The notes under the pieces are model-generated. The model did no database searches. It saw nothing but the letters and a program-made list of their open reading frames with translations, and had not been told where the DNA came from. From the NCBI GenBank assembly GCA_964036195.1, contig OZ038454.1, positions 23,484,315 through 23,548,314 of the forward strand: a stretch of 64,000 bases of DNA. Reading direction: 5' to 3'. The DNA comes from Sphaerolaimus hirsutus. Taxonomy: Eukaryota; Nematoda; Chromadorea; Monhysterida; Sphaerolaimidae. Of this stretch, positions 18,034-28,764 are shown piece by piece. The stretch's first letter is position 1; each line of letters begins with the position of its first letter. The translations under genes and the position numbers were made by a program.

Positions 18034-18197
18034 TCAACCAGCGCATGTAACAAGCCATTGGCATTTTTCTGCTATGAAGAACAATGTTGTGCAAGGACAC
18101 AAATCAACTTCGTACTGATAATGATTTGTTGCTTAGTACTCTGCGTTTTTGCGGGAGTTTTGCTATCATATTGTTGGTACGTGCTTGTACCTGTCAG
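18034..18197 (+). CDS. Small membrane protein, exon 2 (Cys-rich region and transmembrane helix)
   Basis: The exon starts after TTTTTTTCAG in phase 0 and ends at AG|GTGAGC in phase 2. It encodes a short cysteine cluster (CNKPLAFFCYEEQCCARTQ) followed by a hydrophobic helix of about 25 residues (FVLIMICCLVLCVFAGVLLS) and YCWYVLVPVR. The positive residues after the helix, continued in the next exon, predict a type I or type III single-pass topology with a cytoplasmic C-terminus. Several cysteines at the membrane face could be palmitoylated. The layout is reminiscent of small adaptor-type membrane proteins such as WBP1/VOPP1 or Shisa, but no motif fixes the family. Confidence 0.7.
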
Positions 18198-18424
18198 GTG
18201 AGCTGTGATTTTTTTTTTTTGGGGGGGGGAGGGGGTGTTTTCGGTTGATTATGGTACTGATGGCCTATGCTCAGTTTCACACCATTTGAAAATATTGAAT
18301 TAATCAAAAATATACTATACCTAAAGTGTTTCCTCGAATTGACACCAATTGAAATAACCCTTGGTCTGATCAAGCTGAGGGTATTTCCTAACTTTTTCAG
18401 CAATTTTTTCAAGTTCTCCATTGT

Positions 18425-19407
18425 GCCTGCGCACACTAATTTCCACGCGAAATTTCAAAAATACACAAATTAGCTTAGAACGCATTTGAGGTTTCTTCAA
18501 TGAGGTGACCATTAATTACAGTTGACGGAGGTTAAAACCAGAGTTGCGAAAGTGTATTTACACTTATCCGAAATACCCGGGTAAATGGGTATTTATATTT
18601 ACACTTACACTTACACTTTCATGAAATACCCATACACTTTTTTTACACTTTCCTGAGCAAAATACCCAGGTACAGAAAGTGTATTTTTTTCTTTCAGATG
18701 GCCCTGTTTTTTCTTTTGAGAAAGCATAAAATAGGGTCATGTACAAAAAATAACCGCACAGTGCACACATGCAGTTTTTTATGCATTGAATATTTACCCT
18801 TTGATCTCCAACCTTTGATCAGTACTTATGGTATTCTACAGTTCATCATACTTTTGTAAAAAAAGGACAAGATCAATGGAAATTCACCAGCTGGACACAA
18901 AGTCAACTGGCTTTTGCATTGACATTTGCTGCATGTCCATTCTTGCATTTAAACGGTGTGTACCGCATTGCTTAATCAGTAAAATATCAACACTGAAAAA
19001 GTGCCATTATTAGGGAACTTCATACCACTACAGTATTTGTTACAGTCTGAGATGTTTTATAAAATGCAGTAAAACGTGAAAAAATGCATGAAAATGACAA
19101 ATAAAGTGATCTAAAGGTGAAAACAGTTGTGTTTTTTAATTCTCAATGGTGAGAGCTCTTTCTAAAAAATTTTTTACACTTACACTTTTTTTACACTTTC
19201 CTGGGTATTTTTAAAATACCTTACACTTTTGGTATCCATACTCAAAATTTGGAAAGTGTATTTACACTTACACTTACACTTTCCAAAAATACCGGTATTT
19301 TAACAACTCTGGTTAAAACTGACTCACTGGGAAAAACTCAAACACGTTCAAAGCTAATTTATAAGTTTTCGAGAGTTTTTTTATGTGAAAACTAGTGTGC
19401 GCAGGGC
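18425..19407. mobile_element. Foldback element with GCCCTGCGCACACTAG ends
   Basis: Inverted ends GCCTGCGCACACTAATTTCC and GTGTGCGCAGGGC enclose complementary arms (TTAGCTTAGAACGCATTTGAG against CTCAAACACGTTCAAAGCTAA). The loop is interrupted by the hAT MITE at 18539-19311. A second copy is at 27118-27315. It lies within intron 2 of the small membrane-protein gene. Confidence 0.75.
18539..19311. mobile_element. hAT-type MITE, TIR CAGAGTTG, (ACACTT)n core
   Basis: Target duplication GTTAAAAC at 18531-18538 and 19312-19319. Ends are CAGAGTTGCGAAAGTG and TTTTAACAACTCTG. Subterminal regions are ACACTTACACTT repeats. Same TIR group as 23142-24533 and 25998-26501, which use ACGTTT instead. Confidence 0.85.
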
Positions 19408-19481
19408 CAATCGGAGATTTATGATAAATAATAAATAAATAATATTACAGATTTAAAAAAATCATAATTATCAATTTTCAG

Positions 19482-19647
19482 GAGAGAAAAAGCGCGCGAG
19501 AAAAAGCTGCGAAATGTGCACTTTGATGAAACGGCAGTAGAACCAGACCCAAGTGAGAAGTTGAAAGAGAAAAATGTGGAGGAAACTGTTTATTTGCGGA
19601 GAATGTCGGCCATACATAAATACCCGGTGCCGTATGACGAAAAGTAG
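19482..19647 (+). CDS. Small membrane protein, exon 3 (cytoplasmic tail)
   Basis: After the acceptor ATTTTCAG, in phase 2, the exon encodes a charged tail (REKAREKKLRNVHFDETAV to HKYPVPYDEK) and TAG. Lys/Arg-rich next to the membrane, then acidic, which supports the cytoplasmic orientation. Three tyrosines, in TVYLRRM, HKYPV and PYDEK contexts, might act as sorting or SH2/PTB sites, though that is speculation. The 3' UTR that follows contains a TA-target MITE and an AATAAA 330 bases after the stop. Confidence 0.7.
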
Positions 19648-19651
19648 CATA

Positions 19652-19897
19652 CCGTATTTCCTCGAATTACCCCCCGGGGGTTTATTTTTTCAGAATGACA
19701 ATTTTGAAAGAAAAACGTGAAAAATGCTACAATAACCACCATTTATACGTTTTTACAGCCTTTTATAAGGATGTAGATGGTATAAACGATGTTATAACGT
19801 AACACAGTAAGTGTTTTGAACGTCTGTTATGCATTTCCCGGACCACAAATTCATAGTGCCAATTTTGAGGGGGGGGGGGTATTTCGAGGAAATACGG
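19652..19897. mobile_element. TA-target MITE of the CCGTATTNCCTCGAA family
   Basis: TA on both sides, with ends CCGTATTTCCTCGAATT and ATTTCGAGGAAATACGG. It sits in the 3' UTR of the small membrane-protein gene. This copy is the uninterrupted counterpart of the element at 46848-48236, and shows what that one looked like before two hAT insertions. Confidence 0.85.
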
Positions 19898-19976
19898 TAT
19901 ACCTAATATTATAATAATTTGTTTGTTTTTTAATTTTTGTACAATTATTTACTGGTGTAGATTATGGTAGATTTTG

Positions 19977-19982
19977 AATAAA
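19977..19982 (+). promoter_or_regulatory. Candidate polyadenylation signal of the small membrane-protein gene
   Basis: AATAAA 330 bases downstream of the stop codon and just before another MITE. The only good candidate in this stretch. Confidence 0.45.
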
Positions 19983-19994
19983 ACTTCTTGAATA

Positions 19995-20426
19995 CCGTAT
20001 TACCTCGAATTATCCCCCCCTTGAATTAACCCCCCCCTCGAATTAACCCCCCCCTCAAAATGGGCTGGGGAAATAATAAACCCCCCCCTCGAAATACCCC
20101 CCCCCCCCTTCGGAATGATGTACGTCATGTACATCATAAATACGTCATGTATGCAATGTACATGATGTATATTACTGTTAATTTGCATTGCAGCTACACA
20201 TAGACTAGCTATTTACGTTTTTATGTCCAAATATATCCTGTATGGACACATTTATTACCTGTTTGAGGTATGCAAATGCCTACTATTTACTACGATCCTT
20301 ACAAAAATTTCTGACGAAATAATAACCCCCCCCCCCTCGAATAAACCCCCCCCCTCGAATTAACCCCCCCTCAAATTTTGCTGGCGAAATAATAAACCCC
20401 CATGGGGGTATTTCGAGGTAATACGG
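19995..20426. mobile_element. TA-target MITE, CCGTATTACCTCGAA family
   Basis: TA duplicated at both ends; ends CCGTATTACCTCGAATTA and TTTCGAGGTAATACGG. Interior alternates poly-C blocks with TCGAATTAA and includes TACGTCATGTACATCAT words shared with 25226-25659 and 31075-31572. Confidence 0.85.
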
Positions 20427-20457
20427 TAGCTAGATTTTGAAATTAAATAATTCTATA

Positions 20458-20755
20458 CCGTATTTACTCGAAATAGTCCCAGGGGGCTTTTACATACCCG
20501 AAACTGGTAATAAACGTGATACAACAGGATACATTTAGATGTATGAATGTAGATGGCTACACAAACTAAATAGTATATGTGTATCTGCGACGCACTTTGG
20601 CAGCGATTTATACATCACGTAAATATATTGCATACACGATGTACATCATTCAGCACGGGGGGTATTTCGATGGGGGTATTTTTGCCTCAGCTCGCTCAAG
20701 CCTGGGGTTACTTCGAGGGGGTCAATTCAAGGGGGGATAATTCGAGGAAATATGG
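20458..20755. mobile_element. TA-target MITE, CCGTATTTACTCGAA variant
   Basis: TA at both flanks; ends CCGTATTTACTCGAAATAG and TTCGAGGAAATATGG. Internal GGGGGTATTTCGA modules. Confidence 0.8.
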
Positions 20756-20810
20756 TAGTTTTTGCATTGTCTAGACAAACTTTTTTTAACAATTCTTAGG
20801 AGTGTTTATT

Positions 20811-21031
20811 GGCGGTGCACACACTAGTTTACCAACGGTTAACTGAGAATTTGGTAAACTCATTTTTCAGCTTCTGAGCGCATCTGAGTTTACCGGAATG
20901 GGCTATTCGTCAGCTACAGTTGACGGAAATTAAAAATCACACATTCCGGTAAACTCAGATGCGCTCAGAAGCTGAAAAATGAGTTTACCAAATTCTTAGT
21001 TTAACATTGGTAAACTAGTGTGTGCAGCGCC
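20811..21031. mobile_element. Foldback element with CACACTAGTTTACC ends
   Basis: Near-perfect inverted repeat: TGCACACACTAGTTTACCAA at the left and TTGGTAAACTAGTGTGTGCA at the right, with arms of roughly 100 bases each around CTTCTGAGCGCATCTGAG. Only a short loop remains. No target duplication is obvious. Confidence 0.8.
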
Positions 21032-21715
21032 AATATGGTATTAAAATTTACTGTTTAAAAGTTTATTTGTGTAGGTAGTATACTCGGCAGACAAAAAACT
21101 TAGTATTGAAACCTACCATAACCCATCTGAATAATGAACCAAAAATTATACTGTTTTTTCACCATAATATTTCGTTGTACTGTGGAATAAATAGTGATGA
21201 AATATATCACAATATTTTATTCATTTGATAATGGTAGGCTTCAGCACATAGTTTGCGGTCCGCCGCGTATATAGAATTTTTTTGACCCAAATTACTTTCC
21301 TTAAAGCTGTAGTTTCGTCACTATTTTATTGTTTTTCAATGTCACTCATGCAATACTTTTTCAGTATTTTGTTGGGATTTGCGATTGGGAAAGCATAAAT
21401 TAGAAATTGGATACATAAAAGACCATTCCGTTTTTCTTCATTTGATGTATATTCGTGAATTTCTACTCATAAACAAGTATTAATTTAAAGAGATTGGTGT
21501 TGTGCGTTCTTTGAGAATCTCATCAGGGTAGTGCTATCTATCATTTCAAACTATTTTTAGTTAAATGTTTTCCTGATTTTTTTCAGGAAATTTCTAAATT
21601 TATCTTTCAAGTTCCATGCTTTTAGATTTTTATATTGGATGTTGAAGGATATTTGTGATTTCGCTTTTTCTTCTCTGATGTTTTTTTTCGTTACATTGTT
21701 GAGTAAAATTAAATA
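21032..21715. other. Gene-free stretch
   Basis: About 21077-21260 resembles the TATACTCGGCAGA...GCGGTCCG repeat also seen at 34508-34774 and contains ACCCATCTGAATAATGAACC. The rest shows no gene or element I can name. Confidence 0.4.
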
Positions 21716-22142
21716 CCGTATTACCTCGAATTAACCCCCCCCCCCTTGAATTAACCCCCCCCCCCTCGAAATACCCCCCTAAATTTCGGCTGAGGAAATA
21801 ATAAACCCCCCTCGAAATACCCCCCTAAGATTGAGTGTAACGTGAACGTACATGACAAATACCGCAGTTTGTGATCTGTACAATGCAGAACACACGTTAA
21901 AACTGATGATTAAGTGACGTTAGGGAAGGGTTTTTGTGAATATACAGTTATATATGCATATAAACACATATACATCAATGTAATTGTTCGATTTTTCTAC
22001 GTCCGCGTACGGGGAATTTCCGAAAATTTCTGGCGAAATAATAGACCCCCCCTCGAATAAACCCCCCCCCCCCTCGAATTATCCCCCCTCAAATTTTGCT
22101 GGCGAAATGATAAACCCCCTGGGTGTTTTCGAGGTAATACGG
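21716..22142. mobile_element. TA-target MITE, CCGTATTACCTCGAA family
   Basis: TA flanks; ends CCGTATTACCTCGAATTAAC and TTTTCGAGGTAATACGG. Poly-C/poly-G modules inside. Confidence 0.85.
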
Positions 22143-23141
22143 TAGTTTACTAATTACTAATAATTTCAAAGTAAGTTCAATAACTCCAGCACTTACAGAC
22201 TGCTGAATCCCATTTAACTGACAAATTTTATTGCTAGCAAGTTAGAACTCCACATACTTTTTACCGGAAAATTCTACCTACCTATTCACGTAAAGTGGGA
22301 TGAAAAAGTTGACGAAAAATTGTAGGTGAAATGACAAATGTGTCGACGAATTGTCAACATCTCAATCTAGCGACGGATATCTTTACCTAAGTGTTCTTGT
22401 GTATTTGTAATTTGTCGAAACTGAATTTGTTGTTTCACCTTTTATTTGTCGTTATGCTGTCAATCCATTCACCGTAAGAAGTAATTCTAGTGCGCGCCGC
22501 TTCAGACGAAACGTTGGCACTCAGCCAACAAATGTATTAACTTTGTTTGTGCATGAAACGGTTGAACTGAATATAATCAACTATGAAACGAGAGTAATCC
22601 AATCACATTTGAAATTGAGAAATTAGTATTCGTACAAAGCTATCTAAAACAAAATGTTGTCGCAATAAGTCCTTATAAATAGTTTATATATTTATTTTAG
22701 AAATCGTAAAACCTCTCGTAAAAAATACATGTCTATTGCAATTTTTTGTGTTTTGGCCAACTAGGTATGCGCCCATAATTCAATATTTTATTGATATTGT
22801 AATTTTCATTCACCATTTAGTCGACTGCTAGTGATGTTTATATTTACTGCCATTTTCTTGACAAAGACTGCAAATATACAAAAATTGTGGACCTGTGGCT
22901 GTATGTGTGTAATTAGGTATTCTCAGATTGAATATCAGCATTAATGCATTGTATTTCTTTTCCTAAAGTTTTGCTGCAGGCAATCACACGACAAACTTAA
23001 GTGCACAATGTGTAACCTTCAAATTTCAATTTGATTTCATTTAAATGTTGAAGCTCATGACAATCCCCCTGCACTAAAAATAAATGAAATGCATTTTTCT
23101 ACTGCAGAGATCCGTGCATCAGAAGTACATGAACCGTATAC
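22143..23141. other. Gene-free, AT-rich stretch
   Basis: No exon, element end or long inverted repeat could be supported in this kilobase. Confidence 0.4.
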
Positions 23142-24533
23142 CAGAGTTGGAAAAACGTATTTACGTTTACCCGAAATACCCGGTTATTCGGGTATTTATA
23201 CTTACGTTTACGTTTACGTTTTCCAAAAATACCATTACGTTTTGTTACGTTTTCCTGACCAAAATACCCGGGTACTAGGGAAAACGTAAAAAAAACTTGT
23301 GATCGTGCTCACGTGCACGTGTTCAAATGGGCTGCACAACCTGCAGCCAACAATATCCTTATGTTTTTGCATAAACGTAACATGTATACATACAAAAAAG
23401 TGGTGTATCAAAAAGTGACTGCACACTTGCACTTACGCATGGAATACTGGGTACATATTTATTCATAAATGTGTTCAAATGCTGACTACAGAAACCTTTT
23501 TGTTTGCTTGTGGAGCCTTGCGTTTATAATTTTTTTGTGATGAATTCCGACGACAGTGCACGGCGGTGCACTTGTACGCACAAATGCCTGGTATGCACAA
23601 ACGCCTGGTACGCACAAAATTGTGCCCGCCACGCACATCTGCCCGATACGAAATAACATTACATTACATTTTGACCATGTTTTTCACTTCACACTTGTGA
23701 GTGAAGTGAAAAAAAGTTGTGCAATGACATTAGTTAACTATTTGTCACTTCACATATATTTGAACATCACTTGAAAAAGTGTCAAGTGAAAAAATGGTGG
23801 ATAATGGCTATTTTTGACCGTTTTTTATCACTTGACACTTTTTTCAAGTGATTTTCAGATATCAGTGAAGTGAAAAAAGCTGTGCAATAACATTAGTGAC
23901 CATCTGTCCGGTACGCAAAGATCATCAGCCATGTAAGTACCGGGCAGATGTGCGTGGCGGGCACAATTTTGTGCGTACTGGGCGTTTGTGCGTACCAGGC
24001 ATTTGTGCGTAGGAGGCCTGGCCCGTTGCAACAACTGTGAGTAGCACGCGTTTTGAAACTGGCAGGGTGAGTGCATCTTCTGGTGCCAATCCCAGACTCT
24101 GTAGGATGCCCTGTAAAATGTAAAATTTCATGCGAATGTCAAAACTCATGTAAAATGCCCAGCAAAATGGCAAAGATTTGCCACCTTCCAGGGCATTTTT
24201 CATGACTTTAGGCACTTTGCATGCCATTTGACATTTTACAAGGCATTTTACAGGGTCTGGAACTCCCCCAAAATCACCAGCGTAGTTGGCCACACTGGCA
24301 ACAGAAAGTGGACCAGATGGAGCGATTGACCCATCTAAAGGTGAAAATAATGGTATTTTCCAAAGCACAATGACAAATACTGCGTGTAAAATTTTTTACG
24401 TTTACGTTTTGTTTTACGTATTCCTCGGTATTTTAAAAATACCTTACGTTTTAGTATTTATACTTTCGATTTGAAAAAGGTATTTACGTTTACGTTTACG
24501 TTTTCCAAAAATACCAGTATTTGCACAACTCTG
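23142..24533. mobile_element. hAT-type element, TIR CAGAGTTGG, (ACGTTT)n ends, composite interior
   Basis: Target duplication CCGTATAC at 23134-23141 and 24534-24541. Both ends are runs of TACGTTT. The interior contains a foldback (about 23555-24020) with GTACGCACAAATGCCTGG facing CCAGGCATTTGTGCGTA, and an introner-like unit at 24083-24280. The insertion point is at the edge of another foldback (24537-24732). Confidence 0.85.
24083..24280. mobile_element. Introner-like repeat, CTG|GTGCCAATCCCAGAC...CACCAG
   Basis: It begins GTGCCAATCCCAGACTCTG after CTG and ends CAGGGTCTGG...AATCACCAG, with interior words such as CCTGTAAAATG and CATGTAAAATGCCC. It shares both termini with the USP intron at 54493-55964. 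Flanking DNA stays open on the minus strand, including FSPLDGSIAPSGPL and LAPEDALTLPVSKR, so it may have inserted into coding sequence of an older mobile element. Confidence 0.5.
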
Positions 24534-24536
24534 CCG

Positions 24537-24732
24537 TATACTCCAGCGACAATACACCTTACCATGAAATCTACCATATTCCATCTGAATAAAAGAACAA
24601 ACATAAAATTTTTTAATCATATTTATCGAATTGCTTTGATAAATATGATGGAAATTTTTTTATGTTTGTTCTTTTATTCAGATGGGATATGGTAGATGTC
24701 ATTGTAAGGTGTGATGTCGCTGGAGTATACAC
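24537..24732. mobile_element. Foldback element, GTATACTCCAGCGAC ends
   Basis: GTATACTCCAGCGAC at the left faces GTCGCTGGAGTATAC at the right, and the arms hold ATCTGAATAAAAGAACAAAC and its complement. The hAT element at 23142-24533 is inserted at its left terminus. Confidence 0.75.
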
Positions 24733-25007
24733 TGTAATTTCATGAATATCACAGTATTTCAATACCTCAAAAAAAACCCAAAGAAAGCTGCACCAGAACT
24801 TTTCGAGTGCACGGGAATCTGTGACAAGCATTTAAATGTGACATGACCTCATGATTGCATACTTTTATTAGTCTACACAATGGTTTTTATAAAATCCAAA
24901 TTACGTACCTATTTGTATGACTTCTGCTTTTTAGTTATATTAAGTCGATGTGTGCTTAAAATATTGTGAAAATATACATACCTTCATCTAGGTATTCTGA
25001 TTCATTG

Positions 25008-25183
25008 GGCCCACACACACTAGTTTACCAACGTGAAATGCTTGACCATTTTGGTAAACGGCTTTGACAAAACAGTGCGAAACACCGTACAGCTCTGTAC
25101 AGTACAGTGTTTCGTACAGTTTTGTCAAAAAAGTTTACCAAAATGGTCGAGCATTTCACGTTGGTAAACTAGTGTGTGTTGGC
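25008..25183. mobile_element. Foldback element with GGGCCCACACACACTAG ends
   Basis: A hairpin of about 176 bp: CACTAGTTTACCAACGTGAA at the left pairs with TTCACGTTGGTAAACTAGTG at the right, and the arms continue through TTTTGGTAAA and TTTGACAAAAC. It ends three bases before the next hAT element starts. Confidence 0.8.
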
Positions 25184-25225
25184 ATTAGCATTCAAAAAAA
25201 TCACCGATTTTTTGGAAAATATATA

Positions 25226-25659
25226 CCGTATTACCTCGAAATACCCCCATGGGGGTTTATTATTTCGCCAGCAAAATTTGAGGGGGGGTTTATTCGAGGG
25301 GGGGTTTATTCGAGGGGGGGGTTTATTATTTCGTCAGAAATTTTCGTAAGGATCGTAGTAAATAGTAGGCATTTGCGTACCCAAAATAGGTAATAAATGT
25401 GTCCAAACAGGATGTATTTGGACATAAAAACGTAGATAGCTACACAAACTACTCTATGTGTAGCTGCAATGCAAATTAACAGTAATATACATCATGTACA
25501 TTGTGTACATGACGTATTTATTATGTACATGACGTACATCATCACGAAGGGGGGGGGTATTTCGAGGGGGGGGTTTATTATTTCCCCAGCCCATTTTGAG
25601 GGGGGGTTAATTCGAGGGGGGGGTTAATTCAAGGGGGGGGATAATTCGAGGTAATACGG
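25226..25659. mobile_element. TA-target MITE, CCGTATTACCTCGAA family
   Basis: TA flanks; ends CCGTATTACCTCGAAATACC and ATTCGAGGTAATACGG. It is the intact reference for the interrupted copy at 28765-29621 (both read CGTAGTAAATA and GTAGGCATTTG). Confidence 0.85.
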
Positions 25660-25997
25660 TATAAATATATCACTCCAAATTTAGAAAAAATATAAATATA
25701 TATAAATCACTCTAGGTCTCCAGAAAATATAATTAAATCACTGAAAAAATAACTCAAAGCTTGAAAAAAATCACAAAAAATCACTTGCGCTTTATTTCTG
25801 TTTCAAGCAATATTATGGGCTTTTGTTTACCCTTTGCAAGCAAAAAATGTACTATATTATTCCACAGTCATTTATTATCATTCCATAATATTTATACAAT
25901 CTTTTAGAAGTGAAAACATCAAGCAAATATCACAACAGAAAAATTCAACCTACAACCTCAATGACAACTTCAAAAACATTTTGCGCTGCATACATTT

Positions 25998-26501
25998 CAG
26001 AGCTGGAAAAACGTATTTACGTTTACCCGAAATACCCGGTTATTTGGGTATTTATATTTACGTTTACGTTTACGTTTTCCAAAAATACCATTACGTTTTG
26101 TTACGTTTTCCTGGCACAATTACCCGGGTACCAGAGAAAACGTAAAAATCGTATGGAAAATGCACAAAAATAGTGCATTTTTGAACTTTTTATCTGATAT
26201 AATACGTACAATTTATGTTTTGGCCAATTATCTTCTCAATTGTTTGATAAATAACATAGGTAAGCATGAATGTAATCGTATTAGCAGAGAAATGGTTGAA
26301 ATAGGAAAAACAAGAGTGTTTTTCAATGCACTTGATCATGGGTGGGGCACTTCAAAGAAATTTTTACGTTTACGTTTTTTTTAAGTTTACCCGGGTATTT
26401 TGGAAGTATTTTACGTTTTCAGTATTGATACTCACAATTTAGAAAAGGTATTTACGTTTACGTTTACGTTTTCCAAAAATACCAGTATTTGTACAACTCT
26501 G
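25998..26501. mobile_element. hAT-type MITE, TIR CAGAGCTGG, (ACGTTT)n core
   Basis: Target duplication ATACATTT at 25990-25997 and 26502-26509. Both ends consist of TTTACGTTTACG repeats. Confidence 0.85.
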
Positions 26502-27117
26502 ATACATTTGCACACAACCTATAGAACTTGGTGGTCGCAATGGACGTTTGGCTAAAAAGGCACCCACACTTGCAGCAGTGCCAGGTATGCTGAGCAAGTT
26601 TTACTCAATGCAACCAAAAAAATTCATTCAATTCAATTTAATAAGCATTCAATTTTCTATTTCAACTGACACAAATGAAAACTCATCAAAAAGCAAAACT
26701 GAAAACAGGCACACAGCCCTCAGGAGTTTTCATCCTCTGCTGGATTTGTTCTCTCACAGTCCAGGGATCAAGTAAGCCTTGTCAGCCAGCACTGATTTCA
26801 GGTTTTCAATTTTTTTACAAAAAAATATACTGTTGGTCATATTCATAGCAAAAAGTGATTGCCATGCAGTCACCCAGGTTTTGTGCATCAGGTGCAACAG
26901 TTTCAGCAAAAAATTGAACAATCAATACTAAAAAATTTATTGAAGAAATTAATTGCCTTTTTCACATGTTGTGTGACCAACCATTAAATAGAGCATAAAA
27001 CTCATAGGATGACATAAATAAATAGTTACTAAAACAGTTGACATTTTTGTCATGCACAAAATGAAAACTAGGTGATGGTGGGGTCACCATTTGTCATCAT
27101 TTGAGTTTTCACATTGT

Positions 27118-27315
27118 GCCTGCGCACACTAGTTTTCACATGAAATTTCAAAAACTTACAAATCAGCTTAGAATGCATTTGAGTTTTCTACAATGAGGTG
27201 GCCATCAACTACAGTCGACGAAGAATCAAAATGAATCATTGTGGAGAACTCAAACACGTTAAAAGCTCATTTATGAGTTTTTGAAATTTCATGCGAAAAC
27301 TAGTGTGCACAGGGC
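27118..27315. mobile_element. Foldback element with GCCTGCGCACACTAG ends
   Basis: GCACACTAGTTTTCAC at the left faces GCGAAAACTAGTGTGC at the right. Uninterrupted relative of 18425-19407. Confidence 0.75.
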
Positions 27316-28764
27316 CATTAGGTAAAAACAAGGGCAAACTAGTGACTTGCCAACACCACCCCACAAAAATTAATGTCATTTGTGAAAACTGACCATATAC
27401 AGCATTCAATAGGTTAAAACTGGATGGTCTTATGATTTTTGGCCATTTTAGTTTTCAAAAAAGTCATGGTGAAAGCATAGACACAATATTTACCTGGTTA
27501 AAATACTATTTTAACCTAAAAAATGCTCTACATGAACAAAGAGATCTTCTGGAGAATATCACTCGTGAAATTCTCCTGCGCAGATTACATGTTTTAGTCA
27601 TAAAGTGCAATCATTGCACCACAATCATGGTTGGTTTTAGTAAAATTCTTTTTACTAAAATTGTATTTTATTTTTATTAAAATTGTATTTTTTTAATATT
27701 TTATTCATGTTTCAGTTTATTTTATTTTATTTTATTCAGAAATGTCATTAATAAAATAAAATGAAACCATTTTACAAAAATTTTACAAAAATTTTACAAA
27801 AAATCGGCAATCTTGGATGCAAGGACATAAAACAATGTGCACACTAGAAGCATGTGGATGAATACAAAAAAAATTTTTTGTAAACTTGTGAGACGGGTTG
27901 CGAGGTAGGTATTTTCTATTTTGACCCTCAGGGGGAGCTAATTGCTCCTCCCAAGAGAAGATAGCTTAAAGTGGGTTGTTGTTTTTTGGGTGGGGAGGGG
28001 GGGGCTTGCGGGATACAATATATTTATAGGCTTTTTCAAGGTATGGAATGAAGAAAAGGAGAAAAAATCACAAATTAGTGATTTTTAAGGTGAAAATATC
28101 ATTAAAAATGTGAAAATTTGCAATTTTGAGCAACAATATTTCTCAATCACAACAATGAAAGATACAACAAGGCACTAGTTCTGCAAATTGGCTGCTAGAA
28201 ACTTAAGCAACATGATAGAAAACTTTCTCTAGAATTGAACATACACTCAAGTTTTTGTAAAATTTTACTAAAATTTTACAAAAATTCAAATTATTGTACA
28301 ATTTTACCAAAATTTTACAAAAATTCGAATTTTAGTAAAATTGTATTTTTATTTTATTAATTTTCCATTTTATTTTATTTTATTTTATTCTCCAATTTTC
28401 CATTTTATTTTTATTTTATTTTTATTTTTTTCTGAGATTTTGCCAACCCTGACCACAATGTATTTAGTATGAGTGATTTTCTCAGTGATTTTTTTTCAAA
28501 TTTTAAAAATATATATAAATATATCACTCGGAATTTGAAAAAAATATAAATATATATAAATCACGGGTTATTTATATTTATTGTGATTTTCAAAAATATA
28601 AATCACTGGTTATTTTTCGAATGCTAGTTGGCATATAGTCAATCGACAAACTTATGTGAATCCACAAAAAAAAGAAATGATTTCTACAAAATTCAGCATT
28701 GTGTGCAATAGACAAAGATAAACTCTTCAATTAGGTAATCTCGATTAACATAAAATATATCATA

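Larger units (their letters stand above)
25186..28626. mobile_element. Long hAT-type element, TIR TAGCATTCAAAAAA
   Basis: Target duplication GTTGGCAT at 25178-25185 and 28627-28634. At 3.4 kb it is the largest hAT element here. It holds nested copies of a TA-target MITE (25226-25659), a hAT MITE (25998-26501) and a foldback (27118-27315). Open pieces at 26548-26775 and 27432-27680 have no recognisable transposase motif, so autonomy is unlikely. Confidence 0.8.

Noticed and set aside
23556-24368. Frames around 23.6-24.4 kb as a host gene
   Set aside because: They lie inside a hAT element with a foldback and an introner-like repeat; no splice-consistent model emerged.
26548-27680. Transposase remnants inside the 3.4-kb hAT element
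   Set aside because: Open pieces show no hAT dimerisation or catalytic motif I can recognise.
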